Shown: positions 51,341 through 59,604, counted from the stretch's first letter. The stretch is DNA of 64,000 nt from an uncultured Dysosmobacter sp. (GCA_934504065.1 CAKSVQ010000002.1:25199-89198), one strand, 5' to 3'. Notes: generated by a model not told the origin, from the letters alone. Translations and numbers: made by a program.

Positions 51341-51480
51341 AGCTTGTCAAAAGAACGTCCGCTCTCAGCAGACGAGGACGGGGGGGTCTTCGTATATGTT
51401 CTTGCCCAAGTCAGTCTTTGGTCAGCTCCTCGGGAAAATGCCTGCAAAAGACATAGCTCACCGTGCCAAAGTGAGGAATA
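51341..51480. other. Short gap at the edge of the conjugative-element remnant
   Basis: No gene or recognised site apart from the terminator-associated CAGCTTGTC. The sequence downstream of the TrbL remnant has lost coding similarity here. Confidence 0.35.
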
Positions 51481-52086
51481 TTAGCCGCGGACAATGGAGA
51501 ACATGTGGAGGGACCCCACACAGATTTAGATGAGCAGGATGCCTCCCCGTTTTAAGTTCGAAAAGAATACTTTGATAACGGCATAGCCCATCATAATGAT
51601 GATGAACAGGACAAGGAATGGGCTGGTGATGGTGCCAAGGCCGCCGAAGAAGTTTGCGCTGGCGATATCCGCCAGGGAACCGCTTTCCTGAAAGCGTTCG
51701 ATGATATTCCCAGCTACCGTATCAATGCCGGAGCCGTATCCGGTGATACCGGAGGTCAAACTGGCTTGCAGATCAACAGAGAGCTTGAAAAGTTCGATAG
51801 GCGCTTTTGTAAAAAGATTGACGGCAAGAAAGCCCTTGATGGCAGCAAGAACACGGTTTGCGATGTTGGCACCGCGCCCAGTCTGATACCCAATACCACA
51901 TTCAAAGGCGGAAACGACCAAGCCTGTTTCATATAATGACCAGCCAAGATAACTGAAAAACAGGACGATGCTTTGCACCCAAGCCATATCGAACAGCTCG
52001 GTACCCATCGCACCCATCTGTGCAAAGAAATTGCCGAGGAACCCCACGATTTGACCGTATATCCACTCCAGCATTTCGTCCAGCAC
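51481..52086 (-). pseudogene. TrbL/VirB6-like conjugal transfer membrane protein, nonsense-truncated (Tn1549-type ICE)
   Basis: N-terminal 186 residues of the TrbL-type mating-channel protein of Tn1549-like elements: IYGQIVGFLGNFFAQMGAMG, FSYLGWSLYETGLVVSAFE and ITSPFLVLFIIIMMGYAVIK. The stop TAA at 51526-51528 interrupts GGILLI-stop-ICVGSLHMFS; reading on restores family sequence, so a CAA-to-TAA change is likely. A second stop follows at 51481, and the remaining C-terminal third is deleted. Confidence 0.85.
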
Positions 52087-52180
52087 CGTTCCCAGAACAA
52101 AGTTCCAAATAAAAATACTGCATCACCCCCAAACGAAAACAGGCCACCGCCCGGATGGGCGATGGCCTGCTCCACGGTGT

Positions 52181-52471
52181 TTATTTGATATAACGCTTCA
52201 GCTCTTGATAAAAGTTTTCGCGTGTCCCGGCGAGAATGACAACTACAAGATGTCCGTTTTCTTCATAAATACGATAGGCAATCTCATAGTTCGTGCGGTT
52301 GTAGAAAACATCAAACCCATAGATCCCTGCAAGATCTCCTGTTTTGGCTTCTCCTACATAGGGATCTGTCTGGATGTTCTCCAAGGCTTTACGGAAAGCG
52401 GACTTCAAGCCTTTTTCTTTGATTTTCTTAAAATACCGTTCCGCACCGGGGAGATATTTTAGCTCGTACAT
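52181..52471 (-). CDS. RelE/ParE family toxin
   Basis: 96 residues of the RelE/ParE superfamily: MYELKYLPGAERYFKKIKEKG, GDLAGIYGFDVFYNRTNYEIAYRIYEENGHLVVVILAGTRENFY. Such toxins cleave ribosome-bound mRNA or poison gyrase. The start lies 3 bases after the antitoxin stop with GGAGGAG upstream, so the pair is a type II module. It is inserted between degraded conjugation genes and is itself intact. Confidence 0.88.
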   Translation of the reverse strand: MYELKYLPGAERYFKKIKEKGLKSAFRKALENIQTDPYVGEAKTGDLAGIYGFDVFYNRTNYEIAYRIYEENGHLVVVILAGTRENFYQELKRYIK

Positions 52472-52474
52472 TTG

Positions 52475-52849
52475 TTACGGCTCCTCCGTTCCGAATATAT
52501 CGCTTAACGAAGGACTTTTCGTGTTGCTTGCAGCGAGCATGTCTGCTTCATCGATCATAGCCTCAACCGCAGGACGTACTTTCTTCTGAGCCTCTTTGAA
52601 CTTTGAAAGGAGCGTATCACCTTGATACCCTTGCTTGATCAAGTCAGCCAGGATCGCTTCCGCAAACTCGCCGCCGCTGCGTTCGGAAACGGGTCGGATG
52701 ACCAACTCGTTTCCACGCAGAATACATTCGGCCTCCGTGTCGAAGCCGAGCGCATCAAAATATTTTTGTGGGATCGTGATCTGACGCTTCCCAGAAATAC
52801 GAATCATTTTTCGTTCCATACTGCGAGGACTCCTTACTGCTGTCGCCAT
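52475..52849 (-). CDS. AbrB/MazE-type antitoxin
   Basis: 124 residues. An N-terminal swapped-hairpin AbrB DNA-binding domain (MIRISGKRQITIPQKYFDALGF...ILRGNELVIRPV) is followed by a C-terminal toxin-neutralising tail. ATG 52849 follows GGAGGAATAACG. It would neutralise the adjacent RelE/ParE toxin and repress the shared promoter. Confidence 0.88.
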   Translation of the reverse strand: MATAVRSPRSMERKMIRISGKRQITIPQKYFDALGFDTEAECILRGNELVIRPVSERSGGEFAEAILADLIKQGYQGDTLLSKFKEAQKKVRPAVEAMIDEADMLAASNTKSPSLSDIFGTEEP

Positions 52850-52914
52850 CGTTATTCCTCCCATTCTATGCGGAAAATCACATGGATATACCATTTTCTT
52901 GGTTTCTTTGTTTC

Positions 52915-52943
52915 AGGATAACACAGCAACAGTGGGAAGTCAA
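52915..52943 (-). promoter_or_regulatory. Toxin-antitoxin promoter
   Basis: Minus strand: -35 TTGACT (52938-52943), 17-nt spacer, -10 TATCCT (52915-52920), about 60 bases before the antitoxin start. Confidence 0.7.
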
Positions 52944-52970
52944 GTGTATGGAGGTGCAAGCGATATCTAC

Positions 52971-53288
52971 CTACTCCATCCGCATACCGAGAGACTTCTG
53001 CTCAGATTCCTGAAACTCCTGGAGAGTTGCCGCAAATTTTTCGTGTTCCTCCACTGTGGCGCTGCCGCCGTTTTCCAGAGTATATTGTGCAATATTGTCC
53101 AAAGACCAGCCATCTGTCAGCTTTCTCGCGGCACCACGCAGTTCAAAATAGTTAAAGGTAAACTGCGTCCCGTAGTTGAACAGTTGAGTTGTGATTTCCT
53201 CACCGTATTTTGTTCAGGCAGTCACAGCTGCATCCGATGCTTTAGGCAGAAGAGTCATGATTTGGCTCTCAAATTGTTCTTCCGTCAT
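52971..53288 (-). pseudogene. Small conjugative-element protein with internal stop codon
   Basis: A 105-codon frame (MTEEQFESQIMTLLPKASD... to ...EQKSLGMRME) interrupted by TGA at codon 25 (53214-53216). After the stop it continues in the same frame as TKYGEEITTQLFNYGTQFTF. I recognise it only as a small hypothetical protein type of Tn1549-like elements. Its start is 3 bases after the preceding remnant's stop. Confidence 0.65.
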
Positions 53289-53291
53289 AAT

Positions 53292-53400
53292 TCAGATTCC
53301 AATAATCGTCCAAATGTACTTGGGCGCGGTCAAGGTGAAAATGAGACAGGCGAAGAGAATGGCTGGACCGGACCATTTAAACTGACCGTGCTTGCGGTGT
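53292..53400 (-). pseudogene. C-terminal exon of a small conjugative-element membrane protein
   Basis: Encodes KHGQFKWSGPAILFACLIF then TLTAPKYIWTIIGI and stop, one hydrophobic segment. The 5' part is replaced by group II intron sequence directly upstream, so only the 3' exon remains. Confidence 0.55.
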
Positions 53401-53493
53401 AGGCTAAGTGCCCGGCGCCTTGTCGCATTACTGCGGCAGGTTTCCGAACACTCGCCCCCGAACCGTGCGTGCACCTTTCAGCGCACACGGCTC
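53401..53493 (-). mobile_element. Group II intron 3' end (domains V and VI) remnant
   Basis: Minus strand 53493-53460 is a 34-nt domain V beginning GAGCCGTGTGCG, with a GAAA loop and ending GCACGGTTC. A domain VI-like hairpin follows (AGTGTTCGG pairing with CCGGGCACT) and an A-C end near 53401. No reverse-transcriptase gene or 5' domains remain; the intron is cut off just before the CRISPR locus. Confidence 0.75.
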
Positions 53494-53566
53494 TCCACTT
53501 GTTAATTCAGCTTACCATTGTGTAATTTTCTGTGACAGTTAAGAGTGTGTAACTTATATAAAAATA

Positions 53567-53595
53567 TTGACATTTGCTATAGAAAAGATTATACT
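53567..53595 (+). promoter_or_regulatory. Promoter of the tracrRNA
   Basis: Perfect -35 TTGACA (53567-53572), 17-nt spacer, -10 TATACT (53590-53595). Transcription is expected to start near 53602, right before the anti-repeat. Confidence 0.8.
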
Positions 53596-53601
53596 AAAGG
53601 T

Positions 53602-53702
53602 ACCCTTTATACCACTACAAGGGAAAATCGTGTTACTACGATAAGGTAGAACACCTCGAAGCCCTACCCCGGCCTTATCGGCCGGGGTATCTTCGTATTT
53701 AG
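53602..53702 (+). ncRNA. tracrRNA of the type II-C CRISPR system
   Basis: Positions 53606-53642 nearly repeat the array's plus-strand repeat (TATACCACTACAAGGGAAAA ... ACTACGAT). The RNA is therefore complementary to crRNA read from the minus strand, with a central bulge. The anti-repeat is followed by AAGGTAGAACACC, then a strong hairpin TACCCCGGCC / GGCCGGGGTA (53665-53689), an arrangement like the Neisseria II-C tracrRNA. A T-containing tail precedes the cas9 ribosome-binding site. Confidence 0.85.
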
Positions 53703-53720
53703 AGAAAGGAGCCCTCTCAG

Positions 53721-56700
53721 ATGTCAGAATTTCACTATGCGCTTGGATTGGATATTGGCATTGGTTCTGTCGGCTGGGCAGTCCTCCGCAATCAACCGGA
53801 CGGAGAACCTGACCGAATTTGGGACTTGGGTGTGCGGATCTTTGACAGGGCCGAACAGCCAAAAACAGGTGCCAGCCTTGCCGCACCCCGGCGTGATGCA
53901 AGAAGCGCGCGACGACGGCTTCGCCGCCATCGGCATCGCTTGGAGCGTATCCGCTACCTGATAGAGCAGAGTGGGATCATGTCGGTTGCTGATATACAAA
54001 AAATGTATATGATTGGTGGCTTTGCCAAGTCGCCGTATCAACTGCGAGCTGAAGCACTGGAGCGCCCGCTGACCAGGGAAGAAGCCGTCCGGGTCCTGAT
54101 CCATCTGGCCCAGCGGCGGGGATATAAATCCAACAGTATGGCAGAAGCCGCAAAGGATGAAAAAGAGACCGGGAAAGTTAAAATCGCTATTGAAGAAAAC
54201 CGCCGCTGCATGGAGCAGCATGGGTATCGCACAGTGGGCGAAATGATGTTCCGGGATGAACGTTTCTGGCAGAAAAATCCGGATGGAACGCGGTACCACC
54301 AAACACGCAACAAAGCGGAGGATTACCGCTTTACGGTGGAGCGTTCGGCTGTTGTGGACGAAGTGAAGCAGATATTTGCCGCCCAGAGAAATGTTGGCGT
54401 TACCTGGATGAGCGAAGATATGGAAGCGGCGTATCTTTCGATTCTGGAGAGTCAGCGCAGCTTTGATGAAGGTCCAGGCGGAGACAGCCCATTCCGTGGC
54501 GGCATTGGGGAAAAGGTTGGCTTTTGTACTTTTGAACCGGAAGAGCAGAGGGCGGCGAAAGCGACCTACACGTTTGAGTATTTCAAGCTTTTGCAGGACC
54601 TAAACCGTATGCGTCTGACTGGCATGGGGATGCTGCCGCAGCCGTTGAGCGGAGAACAACGTGAGATATTGAAAACGGCGGCACTGCATTCTGCGTCACT
54701 AAGCTACGGACAGATCCGGAAAAAACTGAATTTAGATGACGATGTATATTTCAATGAGCTTTATTACGGTGACAAATCAAGGGAGGAAGCAGAGAAGCGT
54801 AAGTGGCCGCAGATGCAGTCCTACCACAAGATGAGAACGGCGCTGGATAAAGTGGGAAAAGGTGCGATCAGCACGTTAACGGAAGAACAGCTGAATGTGA
54901 TCGCATCTATCCTCACGCAGTATAAAAGCGACGCACGACGCATCGCCGCTTTGCGGGAGGCTGGTGTTCCAGTGCAGTTCAATGAGGTATTGCTGCCGCT
55001 ATCGTTCAGCAAATATGGCAGCCTTTCAATCAAGGCGATGCGGCAATTGATTCCTCTGTTGGAGCAGGGAAAACGCTACGACGAAGCGTGCATGCAGGTT
55101 TATGGCGACCATCGGGGCCTGCGCCCGGAGCAGAGAAGCACCAAGCTCTTTTTGCATGATATAGAGGAGATCACAAACCCGGTGGTTCGAAGGGCCGTGT
55201 CCCAGACAATCAAGGTCGTCAATGCGGTGGTTCGAACCTATGGTCCGCCGGACGTGGTACGCATTGAGTTGGCCCGGGAAATGAGCCAGAATTTTGATGA
55301 GCGCCGCAAGACAGAGAAACGGCAGGATGAGAATCGGGCGGCGAATGAGCGGGCGAAAGAGCAGATTGCGGAATACAAGGGCGACCGTGCAACAGGATTG
55401 GATATCGTGAAATTCAAGCTGTACCGGGAGCAGGATGGCGTATGTCTTTATTCCGGGAAGAATCTTGATATTGGCCGTCTATTTGAGCCGGGCTATGCGG
55501 ATGTGGACCACATCATTCCATACAGCCGTTGCTTTGATGACAGCTACCAGAACAAGGTTCTGGTGCTGGCCAGTGAAAACCGACAAAAGGGGAACCATCT
55601 GCCCTATGAATATTTTGGACAGGATGAGGCGCGCTGGCACGGCTATGAGGTGCGGGTGGAGAATTTGATCCACAATTACCGCAAGCGGCAGAAATTATTG
55701 AAGCGGTCTATGACAGAGGAGGAAAGCGCGGACTTTATTGCGCGGAACCTGAAAGATACGCAGTACATCACCCGGAGCATTTATAATTTGCTTCGGAATC
55801 ACCTGCAATTTGCCGATTCAAAATACAGCAAGAAGCCTGTGCAGGCTGTGAATGGTGCGGTGACGGCCATGCTACGCGGCCGATGGGGCGTGCAGAAGAT
55901 CCGTGAGGATGGCGATCTGCACCACTGTATGGATGCTGCAGTGTTGGCAGCAACAACTCCCGGTCTGGTGCAGCGCCTGACGGAATACAACAAGCGGCGG
56001 GAAACGCTGCAAAAAACACCGATGGGCTATATTGACCCGGTTACAGGGGAATTGGTGGAACAGGCAGAGGAGGTGCGGCGCGATCCGTTCCCGAAGCCAT
56101 GGGACCTGTTCCATCAGGAATTGGAGGCACGGCTCGACTCCGTGGACCCCCGGCATCAGATCGATCTGCTGAAGCTCTCAACCTATGAAAGCGATGAGGA
56201 AGTCAAGCCTGTCTTTGTTTCCCGAAAGCCCAACCACAAGGTGACGGGGGCCGCTCATGCGGAAACTATCCGCAGTAGTAAGATGGGAGATGGGTTTACC
56301 GTTACAAAGATGTCGTTGGCAAAGTTGAAGCTGAATAAGCAGGGGGGGATCGACGGCTATTATAACCCGGCCAGTGACAAGCTGCTGTACGATGCGTTGC
56401 TGGAACGGCTGAAGGTCTTTGGCGGCGATGGGGCGAAGGCGTTCGCGGAGCCGTTCTATAAGCCCAAGCGGGATGGCACACCAGGGCCGCGGGTGGACAA
56501 GGTGAAAATCTGTGAGAAGGCCACAGTGGGTCTGCCTGTCCGGGATGGCATCGCGGCCAACGGCAGCATGGTACGAATCGACGTATTCTATGTGGAGGAC
56601 GAGGGCTACTATTTTGTACCTATTTATGTGGCGGATACGAAGCGAGCGGAATTGCCCAATAAGGCGGTGGTTGCCTACAAGGCATATTCAGACTGGAGGG

Positions 56701-57023
56701 AGATGCAAGCACAAAACTTTGTTTTCTCCCTCTATTCGGGTGATCTTGTTCGGATCCGGAGCCGCAAGGGGATTAAGCTGAATCTTGCCAAAGGCGGCAC
56801 AGGTGAAAAGGAGATCGTCCGGCAGGATGGGCTGTATTATTACCGTGGAGGGGATATTTCAACAGGTGCAATCTCAGTGTCCTCTCATGACAGACGGTAT
56901 GAGAGTCGAGGGATTGGCATTAAGACCTTGCAATCCATTGAAAAATATCAGGTGGACGTATTAGGAAAATATTACAAAGTGGATCTCCCCGAAAAACGGA
57001 TGACATTTTCCAAGGAGGGCTGA
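53721..57023 (+). CDS. cas9: CRISPR-associated endonuclease Cas9, type II-C
   Basis: 1100 residues, compact as in type II-C. RuvC-I GLDIGIGSVGWAVL holds Asp11. The Arg-rich bridge helix is at about 55-80 (PRRDARSARRRLRRHRHRLE). RuvC-II is VRIELAREMSQ with Glu516, and HNH is YADVDHIIPYSRCFDDSYQN with His597. RuvC-III is LHHCMDAAVLAA with His735 and Asp738. The C-terminal third holds the PAM-interacting region. All catalytic residues of both nuclease sites are present. The start follows AAAGGAG and the tracrRNA. The PAM cannot be read from sequence. cas1 begins one base after the stop. Confidence 0.97.
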   Translation: MSEFHYALGLDIGIGSVGWAVLRNQPDGEPDRIWDLGVRIFDRAEQPKTGASLAAPRRDARSARRRLRRHRHRLERIRYLIEQSGIMSVADIQKMYMIGGFAKSPYQLRAEALERPLTREEAVRVLIHLAQRRGYKSNSMAEAAKDEKETGKVKIAIEENRRCMEQHGYRTVGEMMFRDERFWQKNPDGTRYHQTRNKAEDYRFTVERSAVVDEVKQIFAAQRNVGVTWMSEDMEAAYLSILESQRSFDEGPGGDSPFRGGIGEKVGFCTFEPEEQRAAKATYTFEYFKLLQDLNRMRLTGMGMLPQPLSGEQREILKTAALHSASLSYGQIRKKLNLDDDVYFNELYYGDKSREEAEKRKWPQMQSYHKMRTALDKVGKGAISTLTEEQLNVIASILTQYKSDARRIAALREAGVPVQFNEVLLPLSFSKYGSLSIKAMRQLIPLLEQGKRYDEACMQVYGDHRGLRPEQRSTKLFLHDIEEITNPVVRRAVSQTIKVVNAVVRTYGPPDVVRIELAREMSQNFDERRKTEKRQDENRAANERAKEQIAEYKGDRATGLDIVKFKLYREQDGVCLYSGKNLDIGRLFEPGYADVDHIIPYSRCFDDSYQNKVLVLASENRQKGNHLPYEYFGQDEARWHGYEVRVENLIHNYRKRQKLLKRSMTEEESADFIARNLKDTQYITRSIYNLLRNHLQFADSKYSKKPVQAVNGAVTAMLRGRWGVQKIREDGDLHHCMDAAVLAATTPGLVQRLTEYNKRRETLQKTPMGYIDPVTGELVEQAEEVRRDPFPKPWDLFHQELEARLDSVDPRHQIDLLKLSTYESDEEVKPVFVSRKPNHKVTGAAHAETIRSSKMGDGFTVTKMSLAKLKLNKQGGIDGYYNPASDKLLYDALLERLKVFGGDGAKAFAEPFYKPKRDGTPGPRVDKVKICEKATVGLPVRDGIAANGSMVRIDVFYVEDEGYYFVPIYVADTKRAELPNKAVVAYKAYSDWREMQAQNFVFSLYSGDLVRIRSRKGIKLNLAKGGTGEKEIVRQDGLYYYRGGDISTGAISVSSHDRRYESRGIGIKTLQSIEKYQVDVLGKYYKVDLPEKRMTFSKEG

Positions 57024-57024
57024 G

Positions 57025-57924
57025 ATGGAATATCGAAATATCTTTTTGGCGAACCCCGCACGGCTCAGTGTGCAGCGAGAACAGCTGATCATCGAACAGG
57101 CGGAAAAATTCACGGTTCCGCTGGAGGATATTTCGTCTGTTCTCATCGAATCCCGGCAGGTCACCCTGTCGGCTCACGCAGCTGCAGCGATGGCGAATCA
57201 TGGCATCACCGTTTTCCTGTGTGATGAGAAACATCTGCCAAGCTGCCAGCTTCTTCCCATCAACCAATACTGTCGCCAGCGTAAGCTGTTGATGGCACAG
57301 TGTGAGATGGGAAAGCCGCTGCAAAAGCAGCTTTGGCAGCAGATCGTGATTCGGAAAATACAAAATCAGGCGCAGTGTTTGCGCCTGATGGGAAAACCGG
57401 AGTGGGAGACATTACAGCAGATGGCGGGAAAAGTCCTCTCCAATGACAGCGATAACCGAGAAGCGGTTGCTGCGGCACTTTATTTTCCGGCATTGTTTGG
57501 AGATGGATTTTTCAGAGGGGCGGATGACCCGCGGAATGCGGCTTTGAATTACGGATATGCGATTTTGCGGGGCGGGATTGCCAGAAATCTTGTTGCGCAT
57601 GGTTTGGAGCCGTGCATTGGGCTTCATCATCGAAGCGAATTGAACAATTTCAATTTGGCGGATGACTTGATTGAGACGTTTCGTCCCATTGTCGATCTTT
57701 ATGTGGCACAGAATTTTTCAGCAACAGATGATGTGCTGACACCGCAGCAGAAAGTAGGCCTGTTCAACCTTACCAATTATCTTGTAAAGCAAGCAGGCAG
57801 AAAATACAGGGTCATGCTGGCTATTGACCGATCATGTGCAGCTTTGGCCAACAGCGTCACAGAGCAAAAGCTTCTGCTGGATCTACCGGAACTGATCCCA
57901 TTGGAGCAGCATCGGTATGAATAG
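57025..57924 (+). CDS. cas1: CRISPR-associated integrase Cas1, type II
   Basis: 299 residues of type II Cas1: MEYRNIFLANPARLSVQREQ, NHGITVFLCDEKHLPS, NREAVAAALYFPALFGDGF (catalytic Glu region) and CIGLHHRSELNNFNLADDLIE (catalytic His and acidic residues). With Cas2 it integrates new spacers. The start has GGAGG; it overlaps cas2 by 8 bases. Confidence 0.96.
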   Translation: MEYRNIFLANPARLSVQREQLIIEQAEKFTVPLEDISSVLIESRQVTLSAHAAAAMANHGITVFLCDEKHLPSCQLLPINQYCRQRKLLMAQCEMGKPLQKQLWQQIVIRKIQNQAQCLRLMGKPEWETLQQMAGKVLSNDSDNREAVAAALYFPALFGDGFFRGADDPRNAALNYGYAILRGGIARNLVAHGLEPCIGLHHRSELNNFNLADDLIETFRPIVDLYVAQNFSATDDVLTPQQKVGLFNLTNYLVKQAGRKYRVMLAIDRSCAALANSVTEQKLLLDLPELIPLEQHRYE

Positions 57925-58237
57925 GCTTATGAGGATTTTAGTGATGTTTGACCTGCCGGTCAAAACTAAGGCGGAACGGCGCAGTGCAACACAGTTTCGG
58001 AATTTTCTGGTGGGTGACGGGTATCACATGGTGCAGTATTCTGTTTATGCCCGTGTCTGCAATGGGAGGGATTCCGTGGAAACGCACAAAAAGAGGGTGT
58101 CACAGGCTTTGCCCTCAAAAGGCTCTGTAAGAATGCTGGTGGTTACCGAAAAACAGTATAATGCCATTGAACTGTTGGTAGGGAAGCCTACGCCATATGA
58201 CAAGCCTCAGCAGTTTGAACAGTTGATGATTTTTTGA
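57917..58237 (+). CDS. cas2: CRISPR-associated protein Cas2
   Basis: 106 residues: MRILVMFDLPVKTKAERR with the conserved Asp, NFLVGDGYHMVQYSVYARVC and GSVRMLVVTEKQYNAI. Structural partner of Cas1 in adaptation. No csn2 or cas4 follows, which defines the locus as II-C. The gene is followed by a terminator and the array. Confidence 0.95.
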   Translation: MNRLMRILVMFDLPVKTKAERRSATQFRNFLVGDGYHMVQYSVYARVCNGRDSVETHKKRVSQALPSKGSVRMLVVTEKQYNAIELLVGKPTPYDKPQQFEQLMIF

Positions 58238-58238
58238 G

Positions 58239-58281
58239 AAAAATACGGAACGATTTCAAAAAGAAATCGTTCCGTATTTTT
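58239..58281. terminator. Bidirectional terminator between cas2 and the array
   Basis: 19-bp stem AAAAATACGGAACGATTTC / GAAATCGTTCCGTATTTTT with A and T tracts on both sides. It can stop the cas transcript and also crRNA transcripts coming from the array on the minus strand. Confidence 0.88.
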
Positions 58282-58351
58282 AAGCTTTCCCCCAACTTTT
58301 GATAAGAAAGCAAGGGGAAAGATGCTGAATTTGTGTTCTCAATTTTCGCCT

Positions 58352-59113
58352 ATTATACCACTACAAGAGAAAATTGGGAACTACGACTCAAGCACTGCTG
58401 GACAATGACCCGGATTAATTATACCACTACAAGAGAAAATTGGGAACTACGACGAGACACTGCCAGCGGATGAGCAGCGGATCATTATACCACTACAAGA
58501 GAAAATTGGGAACTACGACGATGTTGATAATACGAATTGAACGGGGTATATTATACCACTACAAGAGAAAATTGGGAACTACGACTTCAAATAGCGGTCA
58601 TACACGGCCATTTCGATTATACCACTACAAGAGAAAATTGGGAACTACGACGTGCTGACGGAGAACGAAAGGACGATGAAAATTATACCACTACAAGAGA
58701 AAATTGGGAACTACGACCTACAAGGCTCCTGAGCGGCCTTACATTGAATTATACCACTACAAGAGAAAATTGGGAACTACGACAGGTTGCTCTCGTGGAA
58801 GCGTCTGCGAACGATTATACCACTACAAGAGAAAATTGGGAACTACGACCAATCGGCAGGCACCCGTGGAGCTGCTCTCATTATACCACTACAAGAGAAA
58901 ATTGGGAACTACGACTATGATCCTGTTATTGTTGAATATCAATATATTATACCACTACAAGAGAAAATTGGGAACTACGACCGCGGCCTTTGAAGGTTGC
59001 GAGGTCGTCGGATTATACCACTACAAGAGAAAATTGGGAACTACGACGGACATCGACGCCGCCGCAACCAACGAGGAATTATACCACTACAAGAGAAAAT
59101 TGGGAACTACGAC
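58352..59113 (-). CRISPR. Type II-C CRISPR array, 12 repeats and 11 spacers
   Basis: Twelve 36-bp repeats start at 58352 and every 66 bp to 59078; all 11 spacers are 30 bp and the repeats appear identical. On the plus strand a repeat begins ATTATACCACTACAAG and ends GGGAACTACGAC. On the minus strand it begins GTCGTAGTTCCC and ends GTGGTATAAT. This is the crRNA sense, because it is complementary to the plus-strand tracrRNA. The 3' end of each minus-strand repeat carries an extended -10 (TGGTATAAT), with TTCCCA 17 nt upstream as a -35. Confidence 0.97.
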
Positions 59114-59115
59114 CT

Positions 59116-59601
59116 TTTTACCGTGATGATGTTCCGCTTTCCGCCAAGAGCGGTGGAAAATGGCACCTGCTGGTATATGACACGCAGCAGGGAATCTGGC
59201 TGGAAGAGGACAACACGGAAGCGCTGGACTTCTGCCGCTACAACTCGTATCTCTATCTTTTATCCGCAGACGGCTCCATGTGGGCGGTGGATGCGGATAC
59301 CGGGAACGAGGAAGTAACATGGAGCGCCACATTCACCCCGTTTTATGAAACGCTGGAGGGGAAGAAAGTGTATTCCTCCCTTTATATCCGGTTTGAAATG
59401 GGCAAGGGCGCGTGGGCAAAAGCAGAGGTGCGCTGTGACAACGGACGGTGGGAAAGCGCCGGGATTTTACGAGGACAGGGGCCAACGCTGCTTCCTGTGC
59501 GCCCCCGGCGGTGCGACAAATATGAAGTGCGATTGAGTGGAAAAGGAAGCTGCGCGGTGCTGGGCATGGTGCGGCGGCTGCGCGTGGGGTCGGAGGTGTA
59601 A
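59116..59601 (+). pseudogene. Phage structural protein, 3' fragment abutting the CRISPR array
   Basis: About 160 residues open directly out of the last repeat: FYRDDVPLSAKSGGKWHLL, then YDTQQGIWLEEDNTEALDF, LSADGSMWAVD and a basic C-terminus. I recognise the type as the C-terminal part of a siphophage-like virion protein with a beta-propeller look. No start codon or ribosome-binding site remains; the 5' part is missing at the array boundary. Three bases separate it from the next gene. Confidence 0.7.
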
Positions 59602-59604
59602 ACC

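Noticed and set aside
53292-53474. 60-codon gene beginning MHARFGGECSETC
   Set aside because: The first half is translated group II intron domain V/VI sequence; only the last 30 or so codons are an exon.
58388-59077. Self-targeting spacers against the neighbouring prophage genes
   Set aside because: Reading the 11 spacers against 59114-64000 by eye gave no match; short coding similarities only. A computed search would be decisive.
58440-59126. Several plus-strand frames across the CRISPR array
   Set aside because: They are translations of the repeat (LYHYKRKLGTTT, YTTTRENWELR) and not genes.
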